Shown here in pieces: positions 54,511-63,935 of a stretch of 64,000 bases of DNA. Source of the DNA: Paracoccaceae bacterium Fryx2 (lineage in GTDB: Bacteria > Pseudomonadota > Alphaproteobacteria > Rhodobacterales > Rhodobacteraceae). The DNA is taken from the NCBI GenBank assembly GCA_032334235.1, contig JAVSGI010000003.1:1178001-1242000 (forward strand), in the 5' to 3' direction. Position 1 is the stretch's first letter. The number at the start of each line of letters is the position of its first letter. The translations under genes were made by a program, and so were the position numbers. The notes beneath the pieces are model-generated. The model searched no databases, was not told where the DNA came from, and saw nothing but the letters and a program-made list of their open reading frames with translations.

Positions 54511-55665
54511 ATGCCGAAACTGACCAAACGCATCATCGACGCTGTCGAGCCGCAGGCGACCGAGTTCTTCCTCTGGGACGAAGGGATTCCTGGCTTTGGC
54601 CTGCGCGTGATGCCCAGCGGGCGGAAAAGCTTTGTGGTGCAGTTTCGCGCCGGGCGACGTGCGCGCCGGATGAGCCTCGGGCCCAGCACGGTTCTTACCT
54701 GCGATCAGGCACGCACCCGCGCGATCACCATCATCGCTGCCGTCAAGAACGGCGATGATCCGGCCGCCGAACGCGATGCCAAGCGCAACGCTGCAACGGT
54801 TCGCGAATTGGCTGAACGCTTTGATCGAGAGCATATTGCGGTCCGTCTGAAGGCGAGTACGGCAAAGGAATATCGTGGCACCCTCAAACGCTTCATCCTG
54901 CCTGCACTGGGCCGTCTGGCGGTGCCGGAAATCACCCGCGCCGATGTGGCGAAGTTCCATCACGATTTGCGGCACATCCCCTATCAGGCAAACCGCTGCC
55001 TTGAGGTCGTGTCCAAGATGTTCGTTCTGGCCGAGATGTGGGGACTGCGACCCGACGGATCGAACCCGCGCAAGCACATCCGGAAGTACCTTGAAGAAAA
55101 GCGCGAACGGTTTCTCAGTGCTGCCGAACTGCGCCGGATCGGTGAAGTCCTGCGGGAGATGGAAAGTGAGCGCATCGAGTCGCCCTCCGCCATTCTTGCA
55201 GCGCGGCTGCTGATCCTGACTGGATGTCGACTTGGCGAAATCATGACGCTGAAATGGGACTACGTCGATTTTGACGAGTGTGCCCTTCGCCTGCCAGATT
55301 CCAAGACTGGCAAGAAAGTCGTGCATGTCGGCGCTCCGGCTGTCGAATACCTGCACTCTGCCCATCACATCGACGGCAACCCTTGGGTCATCACAGGCAC
55401 CCTGCCCGGCAAGCCGCTCAGCGATTTGCAGCCCTTCTGGCAACGCGTTCGCGCCCGCGCAGGGGTCAAAGATGTCCGCATCCATGACCTGCGCCACACC
55501 TTTGCGTCGACAGCCGTCGCATCCGGCCAGGGACTTCCCATGATCGGCAAGTTGCTTGGCCATACGCAGGTGCAGACCACGGCGCGCTACGCCCACCTCG
55601 CAGCAGAGCCGGTACGTATGGCGGCGGACGCTGTGTCGCAGAACCTCCGGCAATCCTTGGGATAA
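54511..55665 (+). CDS. int: Tyrosine-type site-specific integrase of the island
   Basis: I start at ATG 54511 (MPKLTKRIIDAVEP), giving 384 residues. It has an N-terminal DUF4102-like arm-binding domain (FFLWDEGIPGFGLRVMPSGR), a SAM-like core-binding domain, and the catalytic residues R in TGCRLGEIMTLKW, H-x-x-R in IHDLRHTFAST, H in LLGHTQVQTT and the nucleophile Y in ARYAHLA. This type of integrase targets tRNA 3' ends, and a tRNA-Met(CAU) 3' fragment lies 4.3 kb to the left. The BREX genes follow directly. Confidence 0.93.
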   Translation: MPKLTKRIIDAVEPQATEFFLWDEGIPGFGLRVMPSGRKSFVVQFRAGRRARRMSLGPSTVLTCDQARTRAITIIAAVKNGDDPAAERDAKRNAATVRELAERFDREHIAVRLKASTAKEYRGTLKRFILPALGRLAVPEITRADVAKFHHDLRHIPYQANRCLEVVSKMFVLAEMWGLRPDGSNPRKHIRKYLEEKRERFLSAAELRRIGEVLREMESERIESPSAILAARLLILTGCRLGEIMTLKWDYVDFDECALRLPDSKTGKKVVHVGAPAVEYLHSAHHIDGNPWVITGTLPGKPLSDLQPFWQRVRARAGVKDVRIHDLRHTFASTAVASGQGLPMIGKLLGHTQVQTTARYAHLAAEPVRMAADAVSQNLRQSLG

Positions 55666-55691
55666 TTGCTCACGGGCACTCCCCTTTTCGA

Positions 55692-55762
55692 TTGCGCCCT
55701 CATTAGCTCGAGGCTACGATAGAAATAGGCCCAATTATTGGGCGCGCATAGTAATAGTGCGC
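55692..55762 (+). promoter_or_regulatory. brxR promoter with two palindromes
   Basis: TTGCGC (55692-55697), a 17-bp spacer and TACGAT (55715-55720) form a probable promoter. Just downstream lie the perfect palindrome GCCCAATTATTGGGC (55729-55743) and the inverted repeat GCGCA-N9-TGCGC (55744-55762). Both precede GTG 55786 and fit autorepression by the BrxR-type WYL protein. Confidence 0.6.
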
Positions 55763-56288
55763 ATCGACCGGGCCGGGAGAGCGTAGTGGAAAACGACAGG
55801 TCGGAACTTCGTTGGGGGGTCGAGCAGCGGCTCGAATTCATCGAGTTCCGTCTGTTCTGGGAGGGGCATGTGAACCGAAGCGATGTGATGGAGCAGTTCG
55901 GGCTGTCGGTGAACCAGGCTTCATCCGACCTGAACCGCTATATCGGCTTTGCACCGGACAACATGGTATATGACAGGAGTGCCCGGACTTATGTTCGCGG
56001 GCTAGGATTCAAACCCGTTTTCAACAAGCTCGATGCCGGCCGTTATTTGGCTCAGCTGCGTTTGTTGGCCGATGATATCCTCGATCGAGAGGATTGCTGG
56101 ATTACCGAACTGCCCTGCTACGATTCCGCGCCAACCCCAGCCCGCGGGGTGAATCCTGCCACTCTGCGATCTGTCGTCGGTGCCATCCGCCGATCCGAGG
56201 CCATTGAGGTGAAGTACCAGTCCCTCTCTCGCCCTGAACCGACGTGGCGCTGGATCGCGCCTCACGCCATCGGATTCGATGGCTTTAG

Positions 56289-57596
56289 GGCACCTCTATA
56301 AATTGCCCCATCCCCCGCACTTCGGTATGGTGAGACAGTGAACTGGCATTGGGGATGCAACGATGGCGCAGATGGGTTTTTTCGATCTTTCGGACCGTTA
56401 CGCGAGCCTCGATGCCAAAAGGGATCCGCTGGTCGAAATTGATGCCGTCGTGCCGTGGGAGGAGTTTCGTCCGGCTCTTGAGCGGGTCTGGCGCAAGCCT
56501 GTTGCGGATCGCAAGTCCCGCGCGGGGCGCAAGCCGATAGATGCGGTGCTGATGTTCAAGACGCTGGTTCTGAGCGCGCTTTACAACCTGTCGGATGATC
56601 AGATCGAATATCAGGTCCGCGACCGGCTTTCCTTTATGCGCTTCCTGGGGTTGGGCCTTGGTGACCGGGTGCCCGACGCCAAGACGGTGTGGCTGTATCG
56701 CGATGCGCTGGCGCAGGCCGGCAAGGTGGAGGAGTTGTTCGGGTTGTTTGACGGTCATTTGGCGCGGCGGGGCTACATTGCGCGCGGCGGTCAGATCCTG
56801 GACGCCTCCATCGTGCCGGTGCCGCGCAATCACAACACGCGCGATGAAAACGCAACGATCAAGAAGGGCGAGGTCCCCGAGGATTGGGCTGATAAGCCAG
56901 CGAAACGGGTGCAAAAGGATGTGGACGCACGTTGGACGAAAAAGCACGGCAAGAGCCACTACGGCTACAAGAACCATGTGAATGTGGACCGCACGCATAA
57001 GCTGGTCCGGCGCTACCACGTCACCGACGCCGCTGTGCATGACAGCCAGGCAGTGGATCATCTGCTGATGCAGGGCAACACCGGGTCTGGCGTGTGGGCG
57101 GATGCTGCTTATCGGTCCGAGGAGATGGAGGCCAAACTCCGCGCCTTAAAACTGAAAAGCCACATCCACCGCAAGGGCAATCGGGGCAAGCCGCTGACCG
57201 ACCAGGCCAAGGGCAGCAACCGCACCAAATCCACCGTGCGGGTCCGGGTTGAGCACATCTTCGGCGCGCAGGCCAACGACATGGGCGGCACCCTGGTGCG
57301 CACCATCGGCTTGGTGCGGGCGAAGGCCAAAGTCGGCATGAAGAATCTCGCCTACAACATGCGCCGCCTCGGCCAACTGGGTCGCATCAACCCGCACCCA
57401 GCCTGAAAACGGTCGGCCAAGGACGCAGATCGCCCCGCGCATCGCTAAAAACGGCCCTGAACCGAAGGTCCGCGAGGCGAAATGGGCGGCAGATCATAAA
57501 AACCAAGGCAACAATCGGTCAGCTGAAGGTCGCTGCCGCGCTTCGGGCAGAACCTGCTATGCCGTTGCCGCGAAAACAGTCAAAAATCGAGGTGCC
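56289..57596 (+). mobile_element. IS5-family element (1,308 bp)
   Basis: The ends are GGCACCTCTATAAATTGC at 56289 and the inverse ending GAGGTGCC at 57596. CTTTAG is duplicated (56283-56288 and 57597-57602). Precise removal restores the brxR frame (GFDGFRWHTR). Confidence 0.95.
56363..57406 (+). CDS. IS5-family transposase
   Basis: The 347-residue DDE enzyme has MGFFDLSDRYASLDAKRDPL, then FKTLVLSALYNLSDDQIEYQ. Catalytic D lies in GGQILDASIVPVPRNHN, D in VWADAAYRSEEME and E in RVRVEHIFGAQAND. The frame is intact. Confidence 0.95.
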   Translation: MAQMGFFDLSDRYASLDAKRDPLVEIDAVVPWEEFRPALERVWRKPVADRKSRAGRKPIDAVLMFKTLVLSALYNLSDDQIEYQVRDRLSFMRFLGLGLGDRVPDAKTVWLYRDALAQAGKVEELFGLFDGHLARRGYIARGGQILDASIVPVPRNHNTRDENATIKKGEVPEDWADKPAKRVQKDVDARWTKKHGKSHYGYKNHVNVDRTHKLVRRYHVTDAAVHDSQAVDHLLMQGNTGSGVWADAAYRSEEMEAKLRALKLKSHIHRKGNRGKPLTDQAKGSNRTKSTVRVRVEHIFGAQANDMGGTLVRTIGLVRAKAKVGMKNLAYNMRRLGQLGRINPHPA

Positions 57597-57952
57597 CTTT
57601 AGATGGCACACACGGGCATTCTGCAAGACCAACGAAGTCTTCAAGGACTTCCTTCTCTCGCGAATCCTCCAGACGCGTGGTGTGGAGGCCAGCGAAGTCA
57701 CGGATGCCGCCGATGTGGACTGGCAACAGCACGTCATACTTGAGATCGGCCCCCATCCTGAACTCTCCGAAAACCAGAAGAAGGTGATCGCGCTGGATTA
57801 TGGGATGCAAGGTGGTCAGGTGAAGATCAAGGTTCGGCGCGCCCTAATTTACTACGCGCTCAAACGGCTCGGGCTCGACACAGATCCAGCTGCGCGGCAA
57901 CCAAAGGATCAGCAGGTTGTTCTACTCAACCCCGGCGTGATCGGCCCTCGCA

Positions 57953-58753
57953 ATGAATAACGGATCAGAATTGCAAAAAGAGAACGCAAACCTCCTGCGT
58001 TTGGGTTTTAGTGGTGAAACGGGCGGGGCACATGCCTCACGCACAATCATGGTGGATGAACTCGGCAAATTGTTGGACGCGGTTCAGGATTCTCTCGCTA
58101 AACGTGATAAATATCGCTTGGCAATTATTGAGGAAAATACCCTTGGAAAGAGGTCTGCAAAAACGCGCACGCTGACATTCCGGCACCTTGCTGACCTCTA
58201 CGGACTCGATCCGGACCTACTGGTATTTCGAGGCTTGAGGTTTTTCTGGGACCGGGATCCGGGCGGACGAGCGCTTCTAGCCCTTCAATGCGCCTTCGCA
58301 CGGGACGCACTTTTGAGATCATCTACCCCCTTCATTTCTTCGAAGACAGAGGGCGTAACAGTGTCACGCGAGTCAATGGAAGCCCATATTGAAGCACTCT
58401 TTCCAAATCGATTCAGCGCGGCAACGCTCAAGTCAACAGCTCAAAACCTGAACTCATCTTGGACAAAAGCAGGGCACCTGTCCGGTCGTGCCGTGAAAAT
58501 CCGCTGTCAGGCCAATCCAACACCCGGAAACGCGGCGTATGCTGTCTTCTTAGGGCACTTGGCAGGGCTCAGAGGGCTTTCGCTCTTTAGTAGCCCATTC
58601 GCAAAACTCCTAGACTGCGGCCCGGACCGATCCCTCGAATTGGCACAGCAGGCGGGTCAAAAAGGGTGGCTGAGTATCAACCATATTGGCGACGTGTTTG
58701 AAGTTTCATTTCCAAATCTACTGCCGCGGACCGACCGGGAGTGGTTGCAATGA
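57953..58753 (+). CDS. brxA: BREX protein BrxA (DUF1819)
   Basis: The 266-residue protein has the family's C-terminal signatures LKSTAQNLNSSWTKAGHLSG, AYAVFLGHLAGLRGLSLFSS and GDVFEVSFPNLLPR, and an N-terminal FRHLADLYGLDP block. BrxA is a small winged-helix-type DNA-binding protein of BREX. ATG 57953 overlaps the brxR stop; no strong ribosome site is visible. The next gene overlaps by ATGA. Base composition is lower in GC than the IS elements and left-hand genes, consistent with transfer. Confidence 0.85.
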   Translation: MNNGSELQKENANLLRLGFSGETGGAHASRTIMVDELGKLLDAVQDSLAKRDKYRLAIIEENTLGKRSAKTRTLTFRHLADLYGLDPDLLVFRGLRFFWDRDPGGRALLALQCAFARDALLRSSTPFISSKTEGVTVSRESMEAHIEALFPNRFSAATLKSTAQNLNSSWTKAGHLSGRAVKIRCQANPTPGNAAYAVFLGHLAGLRGLSLFSSPFAKLLDCGPDRSLELAQQAGQKGWLSINHIGDVFEVSFPNLLPRTDREWLQ

Positions 58754-59301
58754 GCCGAGCCAAACGCCTCGTGAAATCCTACGCTCAGTTCATCTCGATA
58801 CCCTGGCGAGATGACGCAGCTGCGGCGCAGCGAGTGGTCTTTTGCGTCTATCATGAGACCGAGGAGCGGGCACTTAGAACCAAAATAGATGAGTTTGAAT
58901 TGGCATCCAGACAAGCTGGACACGATTGGCACCTCCACGACCTGACAAACACATTCGCAGAGTGGTTGACGTCACAGCGATATGCGAAATCATACTTCGA
59001 AAAGCCAAGCCTGTTGGCGACAATATATCCAAGGTACTTGGAGCATCTGGCCCTGAATTTTGAGCGACGCATCTCCGAGATGGAGTCGCCCCACAATAGT
59101 GTTGTTGCTGTTTCCGGCGTTGGCAGTTTGTTTGGGTTTCTCAAAGTCAAAGACGTGGTGGATCGCCTGGCCCCAATGGTTTCGGGCAGACTCGTGATAT
59201 TCTTCCCAGGCAGTTACGAAGACAATAACTACCGGCTTCTCGACGGCTATGATGGCTGGAACTACCTGGCCGTTCCGATAACCGCTGACAAAATCTTCTG
59301 A
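58750..59301 (+). CDS. brxB: BREX protein BrxB (DUF1788)
   Basis: The 183-residue protein fits the DUF1788 pattern: FVSIPW-type start (SYAQFISIPWRDD), an ETEERALRTKIDEF block, NSVVAVSGVGSLFGFLKVKD, and RLVIFFPGSYEDNNYRLLDG near the C-terminus. I start at ATG 58750, which overlaps the brxA stop. The role in BREX is structural or regulatory and not well defined. It is 14 bp upstream of brxC. Confidence 0.9.
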   Translation: MSRAKRLVKSYAQFISIPWRDDAAAAQRVVFCVYHETEERALRTKIDEFELASRQAGHDWHLHDLTNTFAEWLTSQRYAKSYFEKPSLLATIYPRYLEHLALNFERRISEMESPHNSVVAVSGVGSLFGFLKVKDVVDRLAPMVSGRLVIFFPGSYEDNNYRLLDGYDGWNYLAVPITADKIF

Positions 59302-60435
59302 GAAAGAGACCCCGAATGCAACTTCGCTCGCTATACCGGCAAGACCCAACCGCCCGCAAACTCGTCAACGAAGGCGTCGCAAACGTGAATGATGGTACCT
59401 CGTCACTTGCGAGGGACGTACTGCGGTATGAGCTCGAGACTTTTGTATGTGACGGACAGTATGGCTCCGGCATGGCGCATATCCTTGACACCTATCTGAA
59501 AAATATTGACCAGGCGCAGCAGCCTGCTGTTTGGGTCAGCGGCTTCTTCGGGTCTGGTAAATCCCACATGGTGAAGATGCTTCGCGCACTTTGGTTAGAC
59601 ACCACTTTTGACGACGGTGCGACAGCGCGAGGCATAGCAGAACTGCCGCAAGACGTTCGCGATCACCTAAAGGAACTGACGGTTCAATCTCGTCGGTATG
59701 GTGGCCTTCACGCAGCCTCGGGAACGCTCGGTGCTGGCGCCAGCGGTAGCGTTCGCCTAGCCCTCCTTGGAATTGTGTTTAGATCGGTCGGGTTGCCAGA
59801 ACAATATCCTCTCGCTCGGTTCGTAATGTGGTTGAGGAAGGAAGGAATAGAGGAAGAGGTTCGCGTTCACGTAGAAGCACATGGGTATGACTGGGATGAA
59901 GAACTGGCCAATTTCTACGTGGCGGAAGGACTCCATGCGGCTCTAATCGAAGCAAAACCGCAGCTTTTTGCCTCGTCCAATTCTATGGTTGATGCTCTTC
60001 AAAACACTTATCCGAATGTTCAGGACGTCTCCAATCAGGAAATGATTTCCGCTATTCGGACAGCCATTTCCCGCGAAAACAGACTCCCTCTTACCTTGAT
60101 CGTGCTCGACGAAGTTCAACAGTTTATAGGCACCAGTGGCGATCGAGCTATCGAAGTCCAAGAAATGGTCGAAGCGGTCGTAAAAGACGAAAGCCTCGGC
60201 GGCAAGCTCACATTTGTCGGAACCGGTCAAACGGCGGTCACCGGAACGCCCACCCTTGCAAAGCTTCAGGGTCGCTTCACTATCCGCATCGAACTTTCCG
60301 ATACAGACGTAGATGCAGTGGTGAGGCAAGTTATACTCGCCAAGAACGCAGAGTCCAAACCCAATATCGAAGCCATGATGCAAGAAAATATTGGTGAGAT
60401 ATCACGGCATTTGAGTGGAACCAACATCGGCCACC

Positions 60436-61485
60436 GGCTCTGTTGCACAAATCCCGTGAGGGATTCATCTTGTGAATCCAGCGTGGTAGCTGGACGGCAT
60501 GAGCAGACCCATACCCCCCGCCTACAAGACCAGGAACTGGCCCGCCTATAACGAAGCGCTGAAGCGCCGCGGCTCGCTGACGATCTGGTTTGATACCGCC
60601 ATGATCTGGGAGGCTGCGCCGACAGGTAAGCGCGGCCGACAGCCTGACTATAGCGATGCCGCGATCCAGACCTGCCTGACCATCAAGGTGTTGTTTGGCA
60701 TGGCGCTCAGACAGACGACTGGCTTCGTCGAAAGCCTGCTGGGGCTCATCGATTTGGATTGGGCTGTGCCCAATTTCAGCACGCTGAGCCGTCGCCAGAA
60801 GACCCTGAAGGTCAACATCCCCCACCGCGGCTCGCAAGGCCCGCTGCATCTTCTGATCGATAGCACCGGGATCAAGGTTGAAGGCGAAGGTGAATGGAAT
60901 GCGCGCAAGCACGGCGGCACCAAACGTCGGGTCTGGCGCAAGATTCACATCGGGATAGACGAGAAAACACTGGAAATCCGCGCAGCCGAGTTCACCACCA
61001 GCGATGTCGGTGACGCGCCGATGCTGCCCGAACTGCTCGACCAGATCCCGCCCGATCAGGAGATCGCCAGCGTCACCGCTGATGGCGCCTTCGACACACG
61101 CAAGTGTCACGACGCCATCGCCGCCCGCGGTGCGGCCGCCATCATTCCGCCCCGCAAGAACGCCAAGCCATGGAAGCCCGACACCCCCGGGGCAATCGCC
61201 CGCAACGAAGCCCTACGCGCGTCGAAACGCTTCGGCCGAACCATCTGGCGACGATGGAGCGGTTATCACCGCCGAAGCCGCGTCGAGACGAAGATGCACT
61301 GCGTCAAATTGCTGGGTCAGCGCCTCATGGCGCGGGACTTTGACCGTCAGGTCGCCGAGTTTCAGGTCCGTGTAGCCGTGCTGAACGGCTTCACGGCGCT
61401 CGGTATACCCGTCACTGAAGCCGTGGGATGAGTCTGTCCAGGGAAAGGGGAGATCTGTCTGTCACCCGATTTGTGCAACAGAGCC
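60436..61485 (+). mobile_element. IS5-family (IS903 group) element, copy 2 (1,050 bp)
   Basis: Same ends and length as copy 1. The 9-bp duplication TCGGCCACC lies at 60427-60435 and 61486-61494. Insertion is in brxC, codon 374. Confidence 0.97.
60499..61431 (+). CDS. IS5-family (IS903 group) transposase, copy 2
   Basis: The 310-residue protein is identical in sequence to copy 1, with DDE contexts LLIDSTGIK, VTADGAFDT and SRVETKMHC. It is intact. Confidence 0.95.
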   Translation: MSRPIPPAYKTRNWPAYNEALKRRGSLTIWFDTAMIWEAAPTGKRGRQPDYSDAAIQTCLTIKVLFGMALRQTTGFVESLLGLIDLDWAVPNFSTLSRRQKTLKVNIPHRGSQGPLHLLIDSTGIKVEGEGEWNARKHGGTKRRVWRKIHIGIDEKTLEIRAAEFTTSDVGDAPMLPELLDQIPPDQEIASVTADGAFDTRKCHDAIAARGAAAIIPPRKNAKPWKPDTPGAIARNEALRASKRFGRTIWRRWSGYHRRSRVETKMHCVKLLGQRLMARDFDRQVAEFQVRVAVLNGFTALGIPVTEAVG

Positions 61486-62426
61486 TCGGCCACCGGCAAA
61501 ACGACGTCGCTTTCTTCACACAGGACTACCCTATCCTTCCAGTTCGTCGGCGTTTCTGGGAAGCCGCCAATCGAGTTTTGGATGCGTCGGGTACCGATAG
61601 TCAGCTTCGCAACCAGCTTAGCCTGATTCATAAGGCGATAAGAGAAAGTGCCGGTCAAAATATTGGGTTCGCGGTCCCGGCAGATTTCCTCTTTTTTGAC
61701 GGTGCAGATAAACTTTTGCAGGCCAGAATCCTGCCGCGAAAGCTGCACGAAAAGACGATGTCTTGGATACATGGAAGTGAAGAGCAAAAATTAACCGCTC
61801 GCGCCTGTGGTATCGTCTTTCTCATCAACAAAATCGGAAACAGCAACTCTGAAATCGGCATCAAGGCGACGATTGACACAATTGCGGATCTGTTAGTCGA
61901 TGACCTATCAACAGGATCATCGGCGCTTCGTAGCAAGCTACCTAAGCTTCTCGACGCATGCGATCTCATTATGCGCGTTGGCGATGAGTATCGAATACAG
62001 ACAGAAGAAAGCTCGGCTTGGAACGACGAGTTCCTCAGTCAGAAAGCTACGCTGGCGAACCAATCGCATCGTATCGAAGCAGAACGGGATGACCTTATTC
62101 GAAAGAAATTTGGTGCGCTTGTCGGGCGTGTATCGCTGTTTCACGGCCTCTCCAAAGTGACCCGTGATGTTAGCGCAATTTTCGATCCGACGCTTCCGAC
62201 TGATGCAATTAAGCGGATTTACGTATGGATCCGTGACGGCTGGGCAACTTGTTGCGCGACAACCATCTTGGCCGGTGCCGACAACCACCTTGGCCGGTGG
62301 GGCTGAACGGAAGACGGGCATGCCCGTCTGGAGGGCAGCCCCACCGGCCTGATTGATTTCGGGGAAGGTGCTGGTCGCTGCGGGTTGGTAAGCCGGGTTC
62401 CTCTGCCGTCAAACGGAGGATCCGGG

Positions 62427-63935
62427 TTGGCCTACAAACCCATCAACGACCAGCAATTGAGATTATACATGTCCGACCTCCGATATCACAGTCAGCGCAC
62501 GTCGGCCGCCCGCGCCGGGTTCAGCGAGCGCACGGCCCGACGGTTCGATGCCAACCCGACGCTGCCCTCGAACCGCAAGATCGTTCACGGGCGCACGGTG
62601 GCCGATCCCCTCGAGGGTTATTGGGAGGGCGACATCCTTCCCTTGCTGGAGAGGGACAGCGCCTTGCAGGCCGTCACCCTGCTGCGCCACCTTCAGGGCC
62701 TGCACCCGCTGGCCTTCCCCGATGACCGGATCCGGCGCACCCTGGAACGGCGGGTGCGGCAGTGGCGGGCGCTGAACGGACCCGAGCGCGACATCATCTT
62801 CCGCCAGACGCCGGAGCCGGGCCGCATGGCCCAGTCCGACTTCACTCATGCCGAGGAGCTGGAGGTGACGATCGCGGGCCAGCTATTCCCGCATCTGCTC
62901 TACCACTTCGTCATGGTCTACAGCCGGTGGGAGCATGTCGGGGTGGTCCTGGGCGGGGAGAGCTTCACGGCCTTGGCCGAGAACCTGCAGCAGGCGCTCT
63001 GGTCGCTCGGCGGGGCACCACAGGAGCATCGCACCGACAGCCTCTCGGCCGCTTTCCGCAACCTGACGGCTGACCAGCGCCAGGATATCACCACGCGCTA
63101 CAATGCCTTCGTCGGCCATTACGGCATGGAGGCCAGTCGCAACAACCGCGGGGAAGCTCATGAGAACGGCGCGGTGGAATCCCAGAACCGGCACCTGAAG
63201 AAGGCCATCGAACAGGCGCTGATCCTGCGCGGCAGCCGCGACTTCGCCAGCATTGAGGACTACCGCCGCTTCATCGACATTCTGGTGGCACGGCGCAACC
63301 GGCAGCGGGCGATCGCGGTTCAGGCGGAACAGGCGCATCTGAAGCCCCTGCCGTCCCGGCGCACCACCGACTTTACAGAGACCGTGGTTCCGGTCACCCG
63401 CACCAGCGGCTTTCTGGTCAAGAGCATCTTCTACAGCGCCCCGTCGCAGCTGATCGGGCAGCGCTTGCGGGTCCACCTTTACGACGATCGCCTTGAGGCC
63501 TTTCTCGGCAGCACCCTGGTCGTCAGCCATACAAGGGCGCGTGGTCGCGGCGACGGCCATCGCGTGCATGTCATCAACTACCATCACGTCATCCACGCGC
63601 TGCGGCGCAAACCGCAAGCCCTGTGGAGTTCGATCTACCGCGACAGCCTGTTCCCGCGAACCGAATACGCTGCAGCCTGGCAGGTGCTGCAGCGTGATCT
63701 GCCCCGCCGCGACGCCTGCCGCCGCATGGTCGACCTGCTGTTCATCGCCCACGACCGGGCCTGCGAGGCGGAACTGGCACATCTGCTGGCAGCAGAATTG
63801 GACGCGGGCCGGGTGCCCGATCCCGGACCTCTGGCATCCTGCCTGAACCCGCGGCAAACGGCGCTGCCGAGAGATGTTGCCGTCGCCCATCCCTCGCTCG
63901 ACAGCTTCGATGCCCTTCTGGGAGCCTGCGCATGA
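62427..63935 (+). CDS. istA: IS21-family transposase IstA (type A), copy 2
   Basis: The 502-residue protein starts at TTG 62427 after GGAGG. The DDE contexts are identical to copy 1. Differences cluster near residues 305-320 (QRAIAVQAEQAHLKPLPSRR) and in the C-terminal 50 residues, where whole short blocks differ (LAAELDAGRVPDPGPLASCL versus LTDDLDAGRAPDPDLLMLRL). The frame is intact. Confidence 0.95.
   Translation: MAYKPINDQQLRLYMSDLRYHSQRTSAARAGFSERTARRFDANPTLPSNRKIVHGRTVADPLEGYWEGDILPLLERDSALQAVTLLRHLQGLHPLAFPDDRIRRTLERRVRQWRALNGPERDIIFRQTPEPGRMAQSDFTHAEELEVTIAGQLFPHLLYHFVMVYSRWEHVGVVLGGESFTALAENLQQALWSLGGAPQEHRTDSLSAAFRNLTADQRQDITTRYNAFVGHYGMEASRNNRGEAHENGAVESQNRHLKKAIEQALILRGSRDFASIEDYRRFIDILVARRNRQRAIAVQAEQAHLKPLPSRRTTDFTETVVPVTRTSGFLVKSIFYSAPSQLIGQRLRVHLYDDRLEAFLGSTLVVSHTRARGRGDGHRVHVINYHHVIHALRRKPQALWSSIYRDSLFPRTEYAAAWQVLQRDLPRRDACRRMVDLLFIAHDRACEAELAHLLAAELDAGRVPDPGPLASCLNPRQTALPRDVAVAHPSLDSFDALLGACA

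Larger units (their letters stand above)
55786..57960 (+). pseudogene. brxR: BrxR-type WYL regulator of the BREX locus, split by an IS5-family element
   Basis: Joining 55786-56288 to 57603-57960 gives 287 codons. The N-terminal winged helix is RLEFIEFRLFWEGHVNRSDV, then FGLSVNQASSDL. The WYL core spans the insertion (PHAIGFDGF then RWHTRAFCKTNEVFKDFL), with a C-terminal KVRRALIYYALKRLGLD. The insertion cuts the WYL domain, leaving an intact DNA-binding half that may still be made. It is closely related to the WYL protein at 30962-31828. The stop overlaps the brxA start by 8 bp. Confidence 0.9.
59316..62249 (+). pseudogene. brxC: BREX ATPase BrxC, split by an IS903-group element and cut by IS21
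   Basis: The first part (59316-60435, 373 codons) holds Walker A SGFFGSGKSHMVKML near residue 75 and LTLIVLDEVQQFIG. After removing the IS at 60436-61485 and one 9-bp duplicate, the frame continues (NIGHRQNDVAFFTQDYPILP). It runs to VWIRDGW at 62249, where an IS21 copy begins. That gives about 624 residues; BrxC is usually near 1,200, so the rest should lie beyond the second IS21 end outside the window. BrxC is the large AAA+ component needed for BREX. Confidence 0.9.
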
